A DNA stretch of 64,000 nucleotides from Flavobacterium beibuense F44-8. GTDB lineage: Bacteria; Bacteroidota; Bacteroidia; Flavobacteriales; Flavobacteriaceae. The DNA lies in assembly GCF_000769915.1 (NCBI RefSeq), contig NZ_JRLV01000009.1, positions 62,001-126,000 of the forward strand. The letters are read 5' to 3'. The translations under genes were made by a program, and so were the position numbers. How positions within the stretch are numbered: the stretch's first letter is position 1; each line of letters starts with the position of its first letter. Below are positions 7,977 to 15,747 of this stretch, in pieces. The notes below the pieces were generated by a model. The model was not told the origin of the DNA and ran no database searches. It saw nothing but the letters and a program-made list of their open reading frames with translations.

Positions 7977-9281
7977 CTACTGGTTATTATTCAGATTTCT
8001 TTTTTTCTTCTTTTTGCGTTTCTTTTTAAGCTGATTAGGTAAATAATCTGAGGTGTTTTCTGCCTGAGTTAAAACCTCCAATACATTTTCTTTTCCTGTT
8101 GGTATAGTAGCAGATTGAACCTCTTTATCAGCTTCTTTGGTTTCTGCCGCAGCGGTAGTCTGTGGCTGTAACCCAATGGTCTGTTTCGGGTCGGGATGCC
8201 TTAGTAAATCCTGTCCCGAAACACCTTCCGACCAACACCTTTCCTGAATAGCTTTGGCACTATAGGCTTTACCCAAAGCACTTCCGTTAAAAACACATTT
8301 GGTTTGGTGATCCACATAGGTGATGCCATATAAAATTCCGTTAGTGTTTTGCCTGAGTACAACATAAATCCCTTGTTTTTCTAATGCTTTTATTAGTTCT
8401 GGAATGGATATCTTTTTTGACAACAATTCCTTGTCCACAGCATTTTTTATCCGTCTTTTAAAAGGTGTTCTTTTTGTTACATTTTCTTTGAATTTCTGCT
8501 CTAGAAATTTCAGGGTAGGTTTATTATAAAACAAGCTGGCTTTGATAGGGACGCCTACCGGATTACCATCAGTATCTAGTACCCGATATAACAATCCGCC
8601 AGTCTGATAAACTTTTGAATTTTCTGTTCCCCGTTCTGCCTTTACATTATATTGATTGAGTACTGCATTCAATTCCGGAAGGCTGGTATATTTGTATGGA
8701 TTTATTACATTTTCCAGAATGTTTTGGATAGCCATTTTGGTTTGCGATTTACCATACTTTGCCTTGCCGACAGCTACGGGTTTTAACTTATAATTTTCAT
8801 CTTTCTTTTGGGATTCGGCCTGCACCAAACCGAACTCTTTTTCCAGTGCTTTACGAGCTGGTTCAGATTTACGGATACCCAAATGGTGCAGGTCAATTCG
8901 TTTGCCATCCGCTTCAATATTGGTAGTGACCAAATGGATGTGCGGATGTCCTGCATCGTGGTGTTGATAGACCAGGTAAGGTTGCTCCCCGAAACCGATT
9001 TTATCCAGATAACTGTCAGCTATTTCAAGCAATTTTTGCTTTGATAAATGGTGCTCTGAAACATCAAAATTGAGTGAAATATGAACACTGTTCCGCTTTG
9101 TTTTTTCATTTAATTCCATCTGTTTTAAAAAGCAATTGAGCTTCATGGTAAAGCTCATTTTATCCGGGTCAACCGGATAATTTCCTGCCCCGATACATTC
9201 CGCAACTCCCTGTTTCACCTTGTTTTCATTGTAGTTTAAAATGCGGTGAATGGAGTGCCCTGTTTTGATTACTGCAACCAT
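7977..9281 (-). CDS. mobB: Relaxase (MobB, Relaxase/MobP type)
   Basis: A 434-residue nicking enzyme that would cut oriT and stay bound to the 5' end. The N-terminal relaxase domain contains the candidate catalytic tyrosine Y17 (NYNENKV) and the metal-binding three-histidine signature HPHIHLV at residues 112-118 (H112, H114, H116). The C-terminal third is a low-complexity linker ending in a strongly basic lysine/arginine tract over the last 16 residues. The start overlaps the end of mobA by 13 bp, so the two are translationally coupled. The domain and gene order match the mobA-mobB-mobC modules of Bacteroidota ICEs. Confidence 0.95.
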   Translation of the reverse strand: MVAVIKTGHSIHRILNYNENKVKQGVAECIGAGNYPVDPDKMSFTMKLNCFLKQMELNEKTKRNSVHISLNFDVSEHHLSKQKLLEIADSYLDKIGFGEQPYLVYQHHDAGHPHIHLVTTNIEADGKRIDLHHLGIRKSEPARKALEKEFGLVQAESQKKDENYKLKPVAVGKAKYGKSQTKMAIQNILENVINPYKYTSLPELNAVLNQYNVKAERGTENSKVYQTGGLLYRVLDTDGNPVGVPIKASLFYNKPTLKFLEQKFKENVTKRTPFKRRIKNAVDKELLSKKISIPELIKALEKQGIYVVLRQNTNGILYGITYVDHQTKCVFNGSALGKAYSAKAIQERCWSEGVSGQDLLRHPDPKQTIGLQPQTTAAAETKEADKEVQSATIPTGKENVLEVLTQAENTSDYLPNQLKKKRKKKKKRNLNNNQ

Positions 9282-9658
9282 ATTTCCGCCATTTTTTGGA
9301 TGTGCTTTTTAATCTCATCCACTTTATTGAACAGGGTTCGTTTTTCCACTTCATAGGCAATCAGCCAGCTTTTAAATTCTGTAACTTTTTGAAGTGTATG
9401 GAGCTTTTTTACCGCCTGATTAAAGTTGTTGCCTACGTGGTTAAGTTCTTTTCTAAGCTGAGCCATTTCTGCCATAAAATCATCGGCAGATTGATTGCGA
9501 TACGTCGTTACAATGGGCTTTTCAAAAAGGCTGTGTCGAACATATTCGCTTAGCTTTCGGCAGGTACTGTTTTGCCATTTCTTTTCGATTTTCGCATACT
9601 CATCGGGTGTTAAACGTAACCCGATAATGCGTGTCCTGTTTGATTTTTTTCCTTCCAT
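9269..9658 (-). CDS. mobA: Relaxosome accessory DNA-binding protein (MobA of Bacteroidota ICEs)
   Basis: A 129-residue protein. The N-terminal RIIGLRLTPDEYAKIEKKW pattern is that of a ribbon-helix-helix DNA-binding protein, and the C-terminal half is helical with an RKELNHVGNNFNQ segment typical of the plasmid MobC relaxosome family (PF05713). It should bind oriT and load the relaxase encoded directly downstream, with which it overlaps by 13 bp. An AAGGAG ribosome site abuts the ATG with almost no spacing, so a slightly later start is possible. The adjacent upstream inverted repeat at 9,736-9,771 is its likely target. Confidence 0.88.
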   Translation of the reverse strand: MEGKKSNRTRIIGLRLTPDEYAKIEKKWQNSTCRKLSEYVRHSLFEKPIVTTYRNQSADDFMAEMAQLRKELNHVGNNFNQAVKKLHTLQKVTEFKSWLIAYEVEKRTLFNKVDEIKKHIQKMAEIWLQ

Positions 9659-9735
9659 CTCCTTCTTCTTTATCCTGTTATCAAACTCAAAAATTCATTC
9701 TATACGCCCTGCCCACGAGTTCCGAGTGATAGGCA

Positions 9736-9771
9736 GCAAGATGTCGGTTGTTTAACAACCGTTCATCTTGC
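9736..9771. other. Nested perfect inverted repeat, candidate oriT
   Basis: Outer arms GCAAGATG (9,736-9,743) and CATCTTGC (9,764-9,771) enclose inner arms CGGTTGTT (9,745-9,752) and AACAACCG (9,754-9,761) around one T. All 16 pairs match. No T-run follows, so it is not an ordinary terminator. It lies in the 235-bp non-coding gap just upstream of mobA, the expected place for the transfer origin. A 62-codon minus-strand frame crosses it, but I take that to be a by-product of conserved DNA. The nick site cannot be named. Confidence 0.6.
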
Positions 9772-9893
9772 CGTTTGCAGGAACGTAGCAAACTCATCGT
9801 TTTGCCAAAGTCTCCCAGAGGCTTATTATGTACTTTCAGGGATTCCGGCGATTTACTAAATAGTGAAGTTTTCAAAAATGCTTAGAAACACTA

Positions 9894-10817
9894 TTACAGT
9901 TTATTCCCTAAGCGTTTCTTCTTCTTCTTCTTCTTCTTCTGCTGCTTTCCAATATGCACCAACCAGTCATTAAGGTCTTTGTGGTTTTGGTAAAGCTTGC
10001 TATAATCGTTATATCTCTTGCTATTAGACAATGCTTCCCTGGCAACTTTTTTCCCGGCAGCATCATTGTCCAAATACAGGTTTATTGACTTGTGCGATTC
10101 CAGAAATGGACGTGCTTTTTCGAACAGGGAAAGGGAATTTAAAATGACAAAATCAGGAGTCTTATTTAGCTCATTTCTACTGATACATTTGAACGAAAGA
10201 AAATCCATAAAGCCCTCGAATACGGTCACCTCATCGGAAGCATTTTTTACTTTGGTAATGTCCTTTGGAGAACTGCTTGCTTTGAAATAAGGATTACGTA
10301 TTTCAAATCCACCGGAATCATTTTTAAAACCAATCCCATAATAGTTTTTTGCATTCAATTCATAATATACTTCCCGGCAATATTGGGTTGCAATTTCAAC
10401 AGGGATTTTTCGCTGTTCCAAATAGTGAATCAATGCATATGAATTGAGCTCATCATCCTTTACAATTTTAAGTGGATGCTCCGGTTGATTTTCTGTTTTG
10501 GAGCGATTTTTAAATGGCTTTTGAAAAGAAATACCGCTATCCAATTTTTTTAGAAATTCTCCAACGGAACAACCAAAATATGCAATCCCAAAATCGATAA
10601 TATTGCCTCCTTCACCAAGGCCATGATCGTACCATCGGTTCAGCTTTCGATTTACCTTAAATGAGGCTGTATTTTCTTCCCTTAACGGAGAATGATACCA
10701 GTAGTCATTGTTCCTGATTTTCGAAGGTTCATGACCTAATGAGGACAAGTACTGAACCATGTCCATTTCTTTTGCTTCCGCAATGGAAAGTTTTTGTTTC
10801 CTGAAATCCATAACCAC
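9894..10817 (-). CDS. Toprim-domain primase-like protein of the ICE
   Basis: A 307-residue DnaG-like protein. Residues 35-90 resemble the CHC2 zinc-binding domain of primases (WYHSPLREENTASFKV, then the GEGGNIIDF motif), but the zinc ligands are largely absent. A Toprim domain follows, with E201 (FEGFMDFLS) and the DND motif at 250-252 (YLDNDAAG). It probably primes the complementary strand after transfer. The C-terminus ends in a run of lysines encoded by a CTT repeat. A second ATG two codons later (10,811) is an alternative start. It is transcribed toward the mobilisation genes. Confidence 0.88.
   Translation of the reverse strand: MVMDFRKQKLSIAEAKEMDMVQYLSSLGHEPSKIRNNDYWYHSPLREENTASFKVNRKLNRWYDHGLGEGGNIIDFGIAYFGCSVGEFLKKLDSGISFQKPFKNRSKTENQPEHPLKIVKDDELNSYALIHYLEQRKIPVEIATQYCREVYYELNAKNYYGIGFKNDSGGFEIRNPYFKASSSPKDITKVKNASDEVTVFEGFMDFLSFKCISRNELNKTPDFVILNSLSLFEKARPFLESHKSINLYLDNDAAGKKVAREALSNSKRYNDYSKLYQNHKDLNDWLVHIGKQQKKKKKKKKRLGNKL
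9915..9940. repeat. CTT/AAG triplet microsatellite in the primase 3' end
   Basis: About eight CTT units on the plus strand (AAG lysine codons on the coding strand) produce an eight-lysine tract near the primase C-terminus. Gain or loss of units keeps the frame, so the basic tail could vary in length between strains. Confidence 0.8.
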
Positions 10818-10911
10818 ACATTTTCACCTTCACTATTCAGTTTACTGACGTAAAGTTAAACAAGTGGTATGGCTTCTACCTATCCTCTCTATATTTTGAA
10901 TGGGATGGTAA

Positions 10912-11460
10912 TCAATAGGTTAAAAGATAATTAAGAATGAATTTTGCTCTTTTTAAAACTGTAGTTTTAGGCAATTCAACCAATTCATATCCCAAGAAAG
11001 AATAGGTTTCCTTCATTATATGATACGTGGCAACCGCTTCTTCAAAAGTCTGTTTTCTCTCGGCATCATTAACATAAATTGATTTCCAAGGTGGGGTAAT
11101 AAAAACCTTAGGATAGTATCGCTTTTCTTTCGCTGCCTGCCACATTGTTTCAGGAATGGAAATATTGCACAATTTTAGGTATCCGATAACATCGGGAATA
11201 CCACGGTCAAAAAATGTTAATCCACTCTTCTCCGATACATTTTGAAAATCTTTAAGGGATTGCTTAAACATAGCCATTGCAAACCCTTCTTTATCAAGCC
11301 AAGGTAAACGATTTCCATCTGTTTTCAGTTCTTTTTGGATAATGCTTCTACCGGTTTCTTCAACGGAATGATATCCCATAACTGAAAGTTGTTCTAACAC
11401 GGATGTCTTTCCCATTCCGGGACCTCCTGTAATAATAATAGCGCTTGATTTGTTTTTCAT
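10912..11460 (-). CDS. Small P-loop NTPase (AAA_28-like)
   Basis: A protein of about 182 residues. It begins almost at once with the P-loop GGPGMGKTSVLEQL (residues 9-22 of the chosen start) and later has FFDRGIPDVIGYL, the pattern of the AAA_28/TTD14-like nucleotide-binding family, some members of which resemble nucleotide or nucleoside kinases. Substrate unknown. The open frame extends upstream to 11,583, but the extra 41 residues lack conservation-like features and overlap the divergent gene at 11,558, so I prefer the ATG at 11,460. An ATG at 11,484 is also possible. It lies upstream of the primase on the same strand with a 94-bp gap. Confidence 0.75.
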   Translation of the reverse strand: MKNKSSAIIITGGPGMGKTSVLEQLSVMGYHSVEETGRSIIQKELKTDGNRLPWLDKEGFAMAMFKQSLKDFQNVSEKSGLTFFDRGIPDVIGYLKLCNISIPETMWQAAKEKRYYPKVFITPPWKSIYVNDAERKQTFEEAVATYHIMKETYSFLGYELVELPKTTVLKRAKFILNYLLTY

Positions 11461-11516
11461 AGTTCTAATAATTATCTCCTTCATATTTTGATGAGGATGA
11501 TTTCTTTTACTCTTAA

Positions 11517-11524
11517 TACTTTTG
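11517..11524 (+). promoter_or_regulatory. Flavobacterial -7 element for the gene at 11,558
   Basis: TACTTTTG is an exact TANNTTTG match 33 bp before the chosen ATG. No -33 TTG at standard spacing was found. Confidence 0.45.
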
Positions 11525-11557
11525 TTATTAATGTTGAATGATTTAAAACGTGTGATT

Positions 11558-11848
11558 ATGTTGACAACAAATGATGTAGCCAAAGTTTATGATACGATCT
11601 TAAGTATCCCTGGCATGAATGACACAGTGAAGATTGATTTGAGGATCTCACGTAAAAATGTGCTATTACTAAACCATGTAATTGAGCGTGGATTAGTCTT
11701 GAAAGATGATGAGAAAAATGATGGACTTCTATCTAATGTGCCCGAAGAAAACCTGGTAGAATTGAAAAGTATTGCCGGTCAATATCTCGAAAAAGCCGGA
11801 CTTATTGAACTCAAAGAAAAGTTGAATGAGTTAGGAAAAGGGAAGTAA
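11558..11848 (+). CDS. Small helical protein of unknown function
   Basis: A 96-residue protein from the ATG at 11,558; the frame is open back to 11,522, but those extra residues would sit directly on the promoter-like element. It is rich in leucine, lysine and glutamate, predicted helical, without membrane segment or known motif. It is transcribed divergently from the P-loop NTPase gene, sharing the short region between them. Its function is not recognised, and an ICE-specific regulatory role is only a guess. Confidence 0.6.
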   Translation: MLTTNDVAKVYDTILSIPGMNDTVKIDLRISRKNVLLLNHVIERGLVLKDDEKNDGLLSNVPEENLVELKSIAGQYLEKAGLIELKEKLNELGKGK

Positions 11849-11862
11849 AGTATTCAGGCTGG

Positions 11863-12072
11863 TTATTCGGTTATCCAGCCTTCTTCTTTTCTGATATTTT
11901 GAACCTTATTTGCTATGAGCCAATCTTCAAATAATGAATCGTTAATAGGAGTAAATTTAATAAATTCTCCTGAGGATAGCATTAAGGTAAAATCGTTAGC
12001 TACGGTAATGTATTTGAGGAGTTCTGAAGCTGAATATTGAAATCCGGGAAAATGCTGGGCGGCTGCTTTCAT
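11863..12072 (-). CDS. Small protein of unknown function
   Basis: A 69-residue soluble protein with alternating strand- and helix-like segments (DFTLMLSSGEFIKF, then a tryptophan-containing helix). It converges with the gene ending at 11,848. A structured element and a TATCTTTG promoter element lie upstream on the same strand, so it may be translated from an RNA that carries that structure in its leader. No family recognised. The composition looks protein-like, but evidence for expression is limited. Confidence 0.55.
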   Translation of the reverse strand: MKAAAQHFPGFQYSASELLKYITVANDFTLMLSSGEFIKFTPINDSLFEDWLIANKVQNIRKEEGWITE

Positions 12073-12131
12073 ATCAATATTTTTATGGATTAATACCGCC
12101 TGATTTAAAATAGCGCAGGCAGCAACTTACA

Positions 12132-12238
12132 GCACTGAGGTCTTAGGAAACCCAACAACAATAAGTGCGCCCACGCAATAGCATGAGCGTTCTTCACTTG
12201 TTGTCCTGCTGTTATCGAAATTTCCTAAGTTTCAGTGC
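12132..12238 (-). ncRNA. Structured RNA or DNA element with three nested helices
   Basis: Outer helix: GCACTGA (12,132-12,138) with TCAGTGC (12,232-12,238), continuing after a small internal loop with CTTAGGAAA (12,142-12,150) and TTTCCTAAG (12,221-12,229), giving 16 perfect pairs. Inside, ACAAC and AAGTG pair with CACTT and GTTGT across a small bulge, and ACGC (12,173-12,176) pairs with GCGT (12,187-12,190) over a 10-nt loop. A TATCTTTG promoter element at 12,275 points into it on the minus strand, so an RNA is plausible, either a small regulator or the leader of the gene at 11,863. A protein-binding DNA site is the alternative. Confidence 0.55.
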
Positions 12239-12274
12239 CGGACTCAAAGCAAAACGCTTCAAGAATATTTTTTA

Positions 12275-12282
12275 CAAAGATA
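12275..12282 (-). promoter_or_regulatory. Flavobacterial -7 element ahead of the structured element
   Basis: On the minus strand this reads TATCTTTG, matching TANNTTTG. Transcription would start about 30 nt before the structured element and run leftward through it. The -33 motif is not at standard spacing. Confidence 0.45.
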
Positions 12283-12369
12283 GCTTTTTGAGTTCAAACT
12301 TTATATAAAAAGATGTCCTTACAAATAGCTATCTATACCTAGTAAATCATAGAACAGATTATTTAACAA

Positions 12370-13779
12370 TTACGACATTCTTTTAGCAATTCTTCCTAAT
12401 TGTTTTAGTTTATCTTCTATATGTTCTGACCAACGTTGTCCATAGCTTAGACGCATACAATTGTTAAATTGATTTTGTAAGGTAGACATCCTGCCCGGGG
12501 CAATGCTTATATTTTGGCGGATAGCCTTTTCGTATAGTTCTACAGTATTTATTTTTTCTTCCAATTCTACCCACAACATGAATCCTCCCTGAGGGTTGCT
12601 GATTTTGGTTTTCTCCGGAAAATATTCTGCTATTGCCCTGGCATAGTGCAAACTATTGGAATGTAATGTTTTTCGCAACTTTCTCAAATAATTCTCATAA
12701 CGTCCTTTCTCCAAAAAGTTGGCAATTGCTTCTTGTGTTATGGTTGTAGAAGAAACGGTATGGATTAATTTCTGATGAATGATTTTTTCTTTGAATTTTC
12801 CGGGGGCTATCCAACCTACCCGATAGCCTGGAGCAAGAGTTTTAGAAACCGATCCTATCCATAAAACCAATCCTTCTTTGTCAAACGCCTTACAGGGCTT
12901 AGGGCGGTTGCTTCCAAAATATACATCTCCATACAGATCATCTTCTATCAAAGGAATTCCATACTTGGCTAGCATAGAAACCACTTCCTTTTTATGTGTT
13001 TCAGGCATACAACTCCCCAATGGATTGTTAAAATTAGAAATCAGAATACAGGTTTTAATTTTAGGAATTACTTTTTTCAAAGCTTCCAGTTCCACGCCGG
13101 TAATAGGATTTGTAGGAAGTTCAATAACGTGCAGTCCCAGGCTTTTTGCTAATTGTAATATTCCAAAATAAACAGGGCTTTCTACTGCAATGGTATCTCC
13201 CTTTTTGGTAAGTGCCATCAATGCAAATGAAAGGGCATTCATTGCTCCTGCGGTAGTAATAATATCTTCCTCCTGTAAATTACCATTCCAAGTATAGGTG
13301 AACCGGGCAATATCCCTGCGTAGTTTCTGGTTCCCCTGTATATTTTCATACTCAGTTCCACCTCCTTTAAGGTTTCGCATGGCATTCACCAGTTCCTTGT
13401 TCAATTTTGCTATAGGCAACAATTCATTCTCCGGTACTCCCAAAGAGAATCGGGTAATCCTAGTATCATTTAATGAGGTATATACTTTAGCGATTAGGCT
13501 TTCCACACATTCCGGCTCCTCAATTCCTTCCGGATTACTGGTTGAGGGTACAGATAATCGATTGGGTTTGTAATTAACAAAATACCCTGATTTAGGTCTG
13601 GAGATAATTAACCCTTGTGATTCCAGTTCCAGGTAGGCCTGAATAACCGTGTTCATACTAACCCCATATTCTCTCTTTAGATCTCTAAGAGAAGGCATTT
13701 TTTCCCCGGTCTTTATAGTGCCGCTTTGAATCTGATCTGATAATGTTTCGGCAATTTTTTGATATAGTGTAGTCTTCAT
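12370..13779 (-). CDS. MocR/PdxR-type transcriptional regulator (GntR HTH plus aminotransferase fold)
   Basis: About 469 residues from the ATG at 13,779. The first 70 residues are a GntR winged helix (MPSLRDLKREYGVSMNTV), followed by a class I aminotransferase-fold domain with the PLP-lysine motif SVSKTLAPGYRVGW. MocR regulators use PLP and an amino compound as ligand and usually control a divergent gene, here the EamA exporter. The frame is open to 13,827, but the extra 16 codons consist largely of the two direct repeats that look like its operator, so I chose the later start, where the HTH domain begins. Likely ligand: an amino acid or PLP-reactive amine (inference). Confidence 0.92.
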   Translation of the reverse strand: MKTTLYQKIAETLSDQIQSGTIKTGEKMPSLRDLKREYGVSMNTVIQAYLELESQGLIISRPKSGYFVNYKPNRLSVPSTSNPEGIEEPECVESLIAKVYTSLNDTRITRFSLGVPENELLPIAKLNKELVNAMRNLKGGGTEYENIQGNQKLRRDIARFTYTWNGNLQEEDIITTAGAMNALSFALMALTKKGDTIAVESPVYFGILQLAKSLGLHVIELPTNPITGVELEALKKVIPKIKTCILISNFNNPLGSCMPETHKKEVVSMLAKYGIPLIEDDLYGDVYFGSNRPKPCKAFDKEGLVLWIGSVSKTLAPGYRVGWIAPGKFKEKIIHQKLIHTVSSTTITQEAIANFLEKGRYENYLRKLRKTLHSNSLHYARAIAEYFPEKTKISNPQGGFMLWVELEEKINTVELYEKAIRQNISIAPGRMSTLQNQFNNCMRLSYGQRWSEHIEDKLKQLGRIAKRMS

Positions 13780-13788
13780 TATAAAATC

Positions 13789-13823
13789 TGTATCCGTCAA
13801 AATTAATAAAATTGTATCTGTAA
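13789..13823. promoter_or_regulatory. Direct repeats in the MocR-EamA divergent region (candidate operator)
   Basis: TGTATCCGTCA (13,789-13,799) and TGTATCTGTAA (13,813-13,823) match at 9 of 11 positions and start 24 bp apart, in the 92-bp gap between the divergent regulator and exporter genes. MocR proteins are known to bind spaced direct repeats in such positions. Confidence 0.6.
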
Positions 13824-13871
13824 CCATTCATTTTTTCTGCTTTATTTTGTTATAAAAATTACCTACTTGCT

Positions 13872-14774
13872 ATGAATAAAAATCTATTAGCATATTTATC
13901 TCTTATTATCGTATGCTTAGTATGGGGCTCTACCTACTTTGCAATCCGAATAGGCGTAGCCACTTTTCCTCCCTTTCTATTTTCTGCTATTCGGCAAATC
14001 ATGGCAGGAGGCATCATGCTGGTCGCATTAAAAATCATTGGAAAACTTCAGCTTAGAAGATCGGATTTAATTAATCAATCCATTACCGGTATTTTAATGG
14101 TCACTTTAGGCAATGGCGTAATTGGTTGGTGCGAACGTTACATTACCAGTGGACTGGCCGCATTGATATTATCACTTATTCCTGTATTTGTGGTAGTAAT
14201 CAGCTATCTATTTGGTTTTGATAGAAGAAGACCGCACATTTTGATCTTATTTGGATTGATATTGGGTTGTTTGGGAATCATACTCATTTTCAGCGATAAT
14301 CTAAAAGATATTGCCAATCCGGAATATTTTCTAGGAATGCTTATTGCATTTGGAGCCTGCCTGGCATGGGCTTCGGGAAGTGTCTTCAGTAAGTTCAAAA
14401 TTTTAAATCATAAAAATGTTTTCCAAAATGCAGCCTTACAACTGCTCATGGGAGGGATTACATTAGTGCTTTTTAGTCTCTTTTTAGACGACTACACAGA
14501 GCTAAAAGTAATTTCAGGCAAAAGTATATGGGCATTGGCATACCTTATCGTATTTGGCTCTATTATCGCTTACTCCAGTTTTGTATATGCCCTGAAACAT
14601 TTACCCATTGGTGTCTCCTCTTTATACGCATACATCAATCCTTTTATAGCCATTATGCTAGGGTATTTTTTCCTGAATGAACCCCTTACGGATATAACGC
14701 TATTAGCTTTAACCGCTACACTTTCCGGTGTGTATTGTATTAACAGGGGATATCGAAAAATGGCAATACAATGA
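13872..14774 (+). CDS. EamA-family (DMT superfamily) exporter
   Basis: A 300-residue protein made almost wholly of hydrophobic segments, consistent with ten helices in two EamA repeats. It begins with the characteristic WGSTYFAIRIG motif after the first helix. Relatives (YdcZ/RhaT/YdeD types) export amino acids, their derivatives or other small metabolites. It is divergent from the MocR regulator and is the first gene of a tightly packed cargo operon; its stop overlaps the next start by 4 bp. Substrate unknown. The neighbouring aminotransferase and MocR regulator suggest an amino compound. Confidence 0.92.
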   Translation: MNKNLLAYLSLIIVCLVWGSTYFAIRIGVATFPPFLFSAIRQIMAGGIMLVALKIIGKLQLRRSDLINQSITGILMVTLGNGVIGWCERYITSGLAALILSLIPVFVVVISYLFGFDRRRPHILILFGLILGCLGIILIFSDNLKDIANPEYFLGMLIAFGACLAWASGSVFSKFKILNHKNVFQNAALQLLMGGITLVLFSLFLDDYTELKVISGKSIWALAYLIVFGSIIAYSSFVYALKHLPIGVSSLYAYINPFIAIMLGYFFLNEPLTDITLLALTATLSGVYCINRGYRKMAIQ

Positions 14775-15280
14775 GAATAGAACAAACCATCATAACAGAT
14801 ATTTCCAGTGTTGAAAAAATATACACAGAAGCAATTGCATATCAACATCAACAAACCGGTTACAGTTGGTATCCATTCAGCCCATCTTTCATAAAACAAG
14901 AGATTGAAGAGAAAAGACATTTTAAGGTAGTGACTGACGAAGATGAAATTGCAGGCGTTTTTTCCGTAATGAATGTCGACCCCATCATTTGGAATGATGA
15001 TAAAGGAAAGGAAGCCATCTATCTACATCGAATGGCAATTCTCAACAATTACAGAGGGAAAAATATAGCTAAAAGAGTTGTAGAATGGGCTATGATTGAA
15101 GCCTTTAAAAGCAAAAAGAAATTTATAAGAATTGATACCTGGGCCAGTAATAAGAAATTGATAACCTATTACCAAAACTTAGGGTTCCGGTTAATCGGGA
15201 AAAAACAATTGCCCCCTAAAAGTAATCTTCCTGCCCATTACAACAATATTGAAGTCAGCTTATTTGAAATAAAATTATGA
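14771..15280 (+). CDS. GNAT N-acetyltransferase (cargo, first copy)
   Basis: 169 residues with the GNAT acetyl-CoA loop (LHRMAILNNYRGKNIAKR, about residues 95-112) and a typical C-terminal beta-bulge segment (YYQNLGFRLIG). It would acetylate an unknown small-molecule or protein amine. It overlaps both neighbours by 4 bp (ATGA-type junctions), implying coupled translation with the exporter and the next GNAT. Within an exporter operon, inactivation or tagging of a toxic amine is a reasonable guess. Confidence 0.88.
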   Translation: MRIEQTIITDISSVEKIYTEAIAYQHQQTGYSWYPFSPSFIKQEIEEKRHFKVVTDEDEIAGVFSVMNVDPIIWNDDKGKEAIYLHRMAILNNYRGKNIAKRVVEWAMIEAFKSKKKFIRIDTWASNKKLITYYQNLGFRLIGKKQLPPKSNLPAHYNNIEVSLFEIKL

Positions 15281-15741
15281 CAAACATACACATAGCACCT
15301 TACCGTCCTGAATGGCAACCTTACTTTGAAAAATTCAACAAAGCTTGGATTGAAAAACATTTTGTATTGGAAGCTATTGACAACTATGTCCTAACTCATC
15401 CTGAAAAAGCTATTTTAAAAGATGGGGGAGAAATTTTATTTGCGCTTCATAATCAAACGGTAATAGGTGCAGTGGCACTAAAAAAAATAGACAATGCTAC
15501 TATGGAACTTACCAAAATGGCTGTGGACGAGGCTTTTCACGGACTTGGGGCAGGTACAAAACTATGTAAATCAGCCCTGGAAAAAGCAAAAGAACTAGAA
15601 GTAAAAAAATTAGTGCTCTATACTCAATCTGCTTTAAAACCTGCTTTAAGCATTTATAAAAAATTTGGGTTTCAACAAATACCCATAGAACAGGGCATTT
15701 ATAAAAGAGCAGACACTAAAATGGAATTAAACATAAAATAG
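15277..15741 (+). CDS. GNAT N-acetyltransferase (cargo, second copy)
   Basis: 154 residues. The acetyl-CoA-binding motif is seen as LTKMAVDEAFHGLGAGTKLC (about residues 78-97), followed by the IYKKFGFQ segment near the C-terminus. It is not a close duplicate of the preceding GNAT. It overlaps that gene by 4 bp and is followed 6 bp later by the aminotransferase gene. Substrate not identifiable from sequence. Confidence 0.88.
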   Translation: MTNIHIAPYRPEWQPYFEKFNKAWIEKHFVLEAIDNYVLTHPEKAILKDGGEILFALHNQTVIGAVALKKIDNATMELTKMAVDEAFHGLGAGTKLCKSALEKAKELEVKKLVLYTQSALKPALSIYKKFGFQQIPIEQGIYKRADTKMELNIK

Positions 15742-15747
15742 TAAGCT

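Noticed and set aside
9687-9875. 62-codon minus-strand frame between mobA and the primase
   Set aside because: It crosses the nested inverted repeat; the apparent peptide is better explained as a by-product of conserved oriT DNA. A small real protein cannot be fully excluded.
12132-12238. Structured element considered as an integron attC site
   Set aside because: An ACCCAAC segment resembles one attC core, but the matching GTTRRRY core is not found at the other side and no integron integrase is present.
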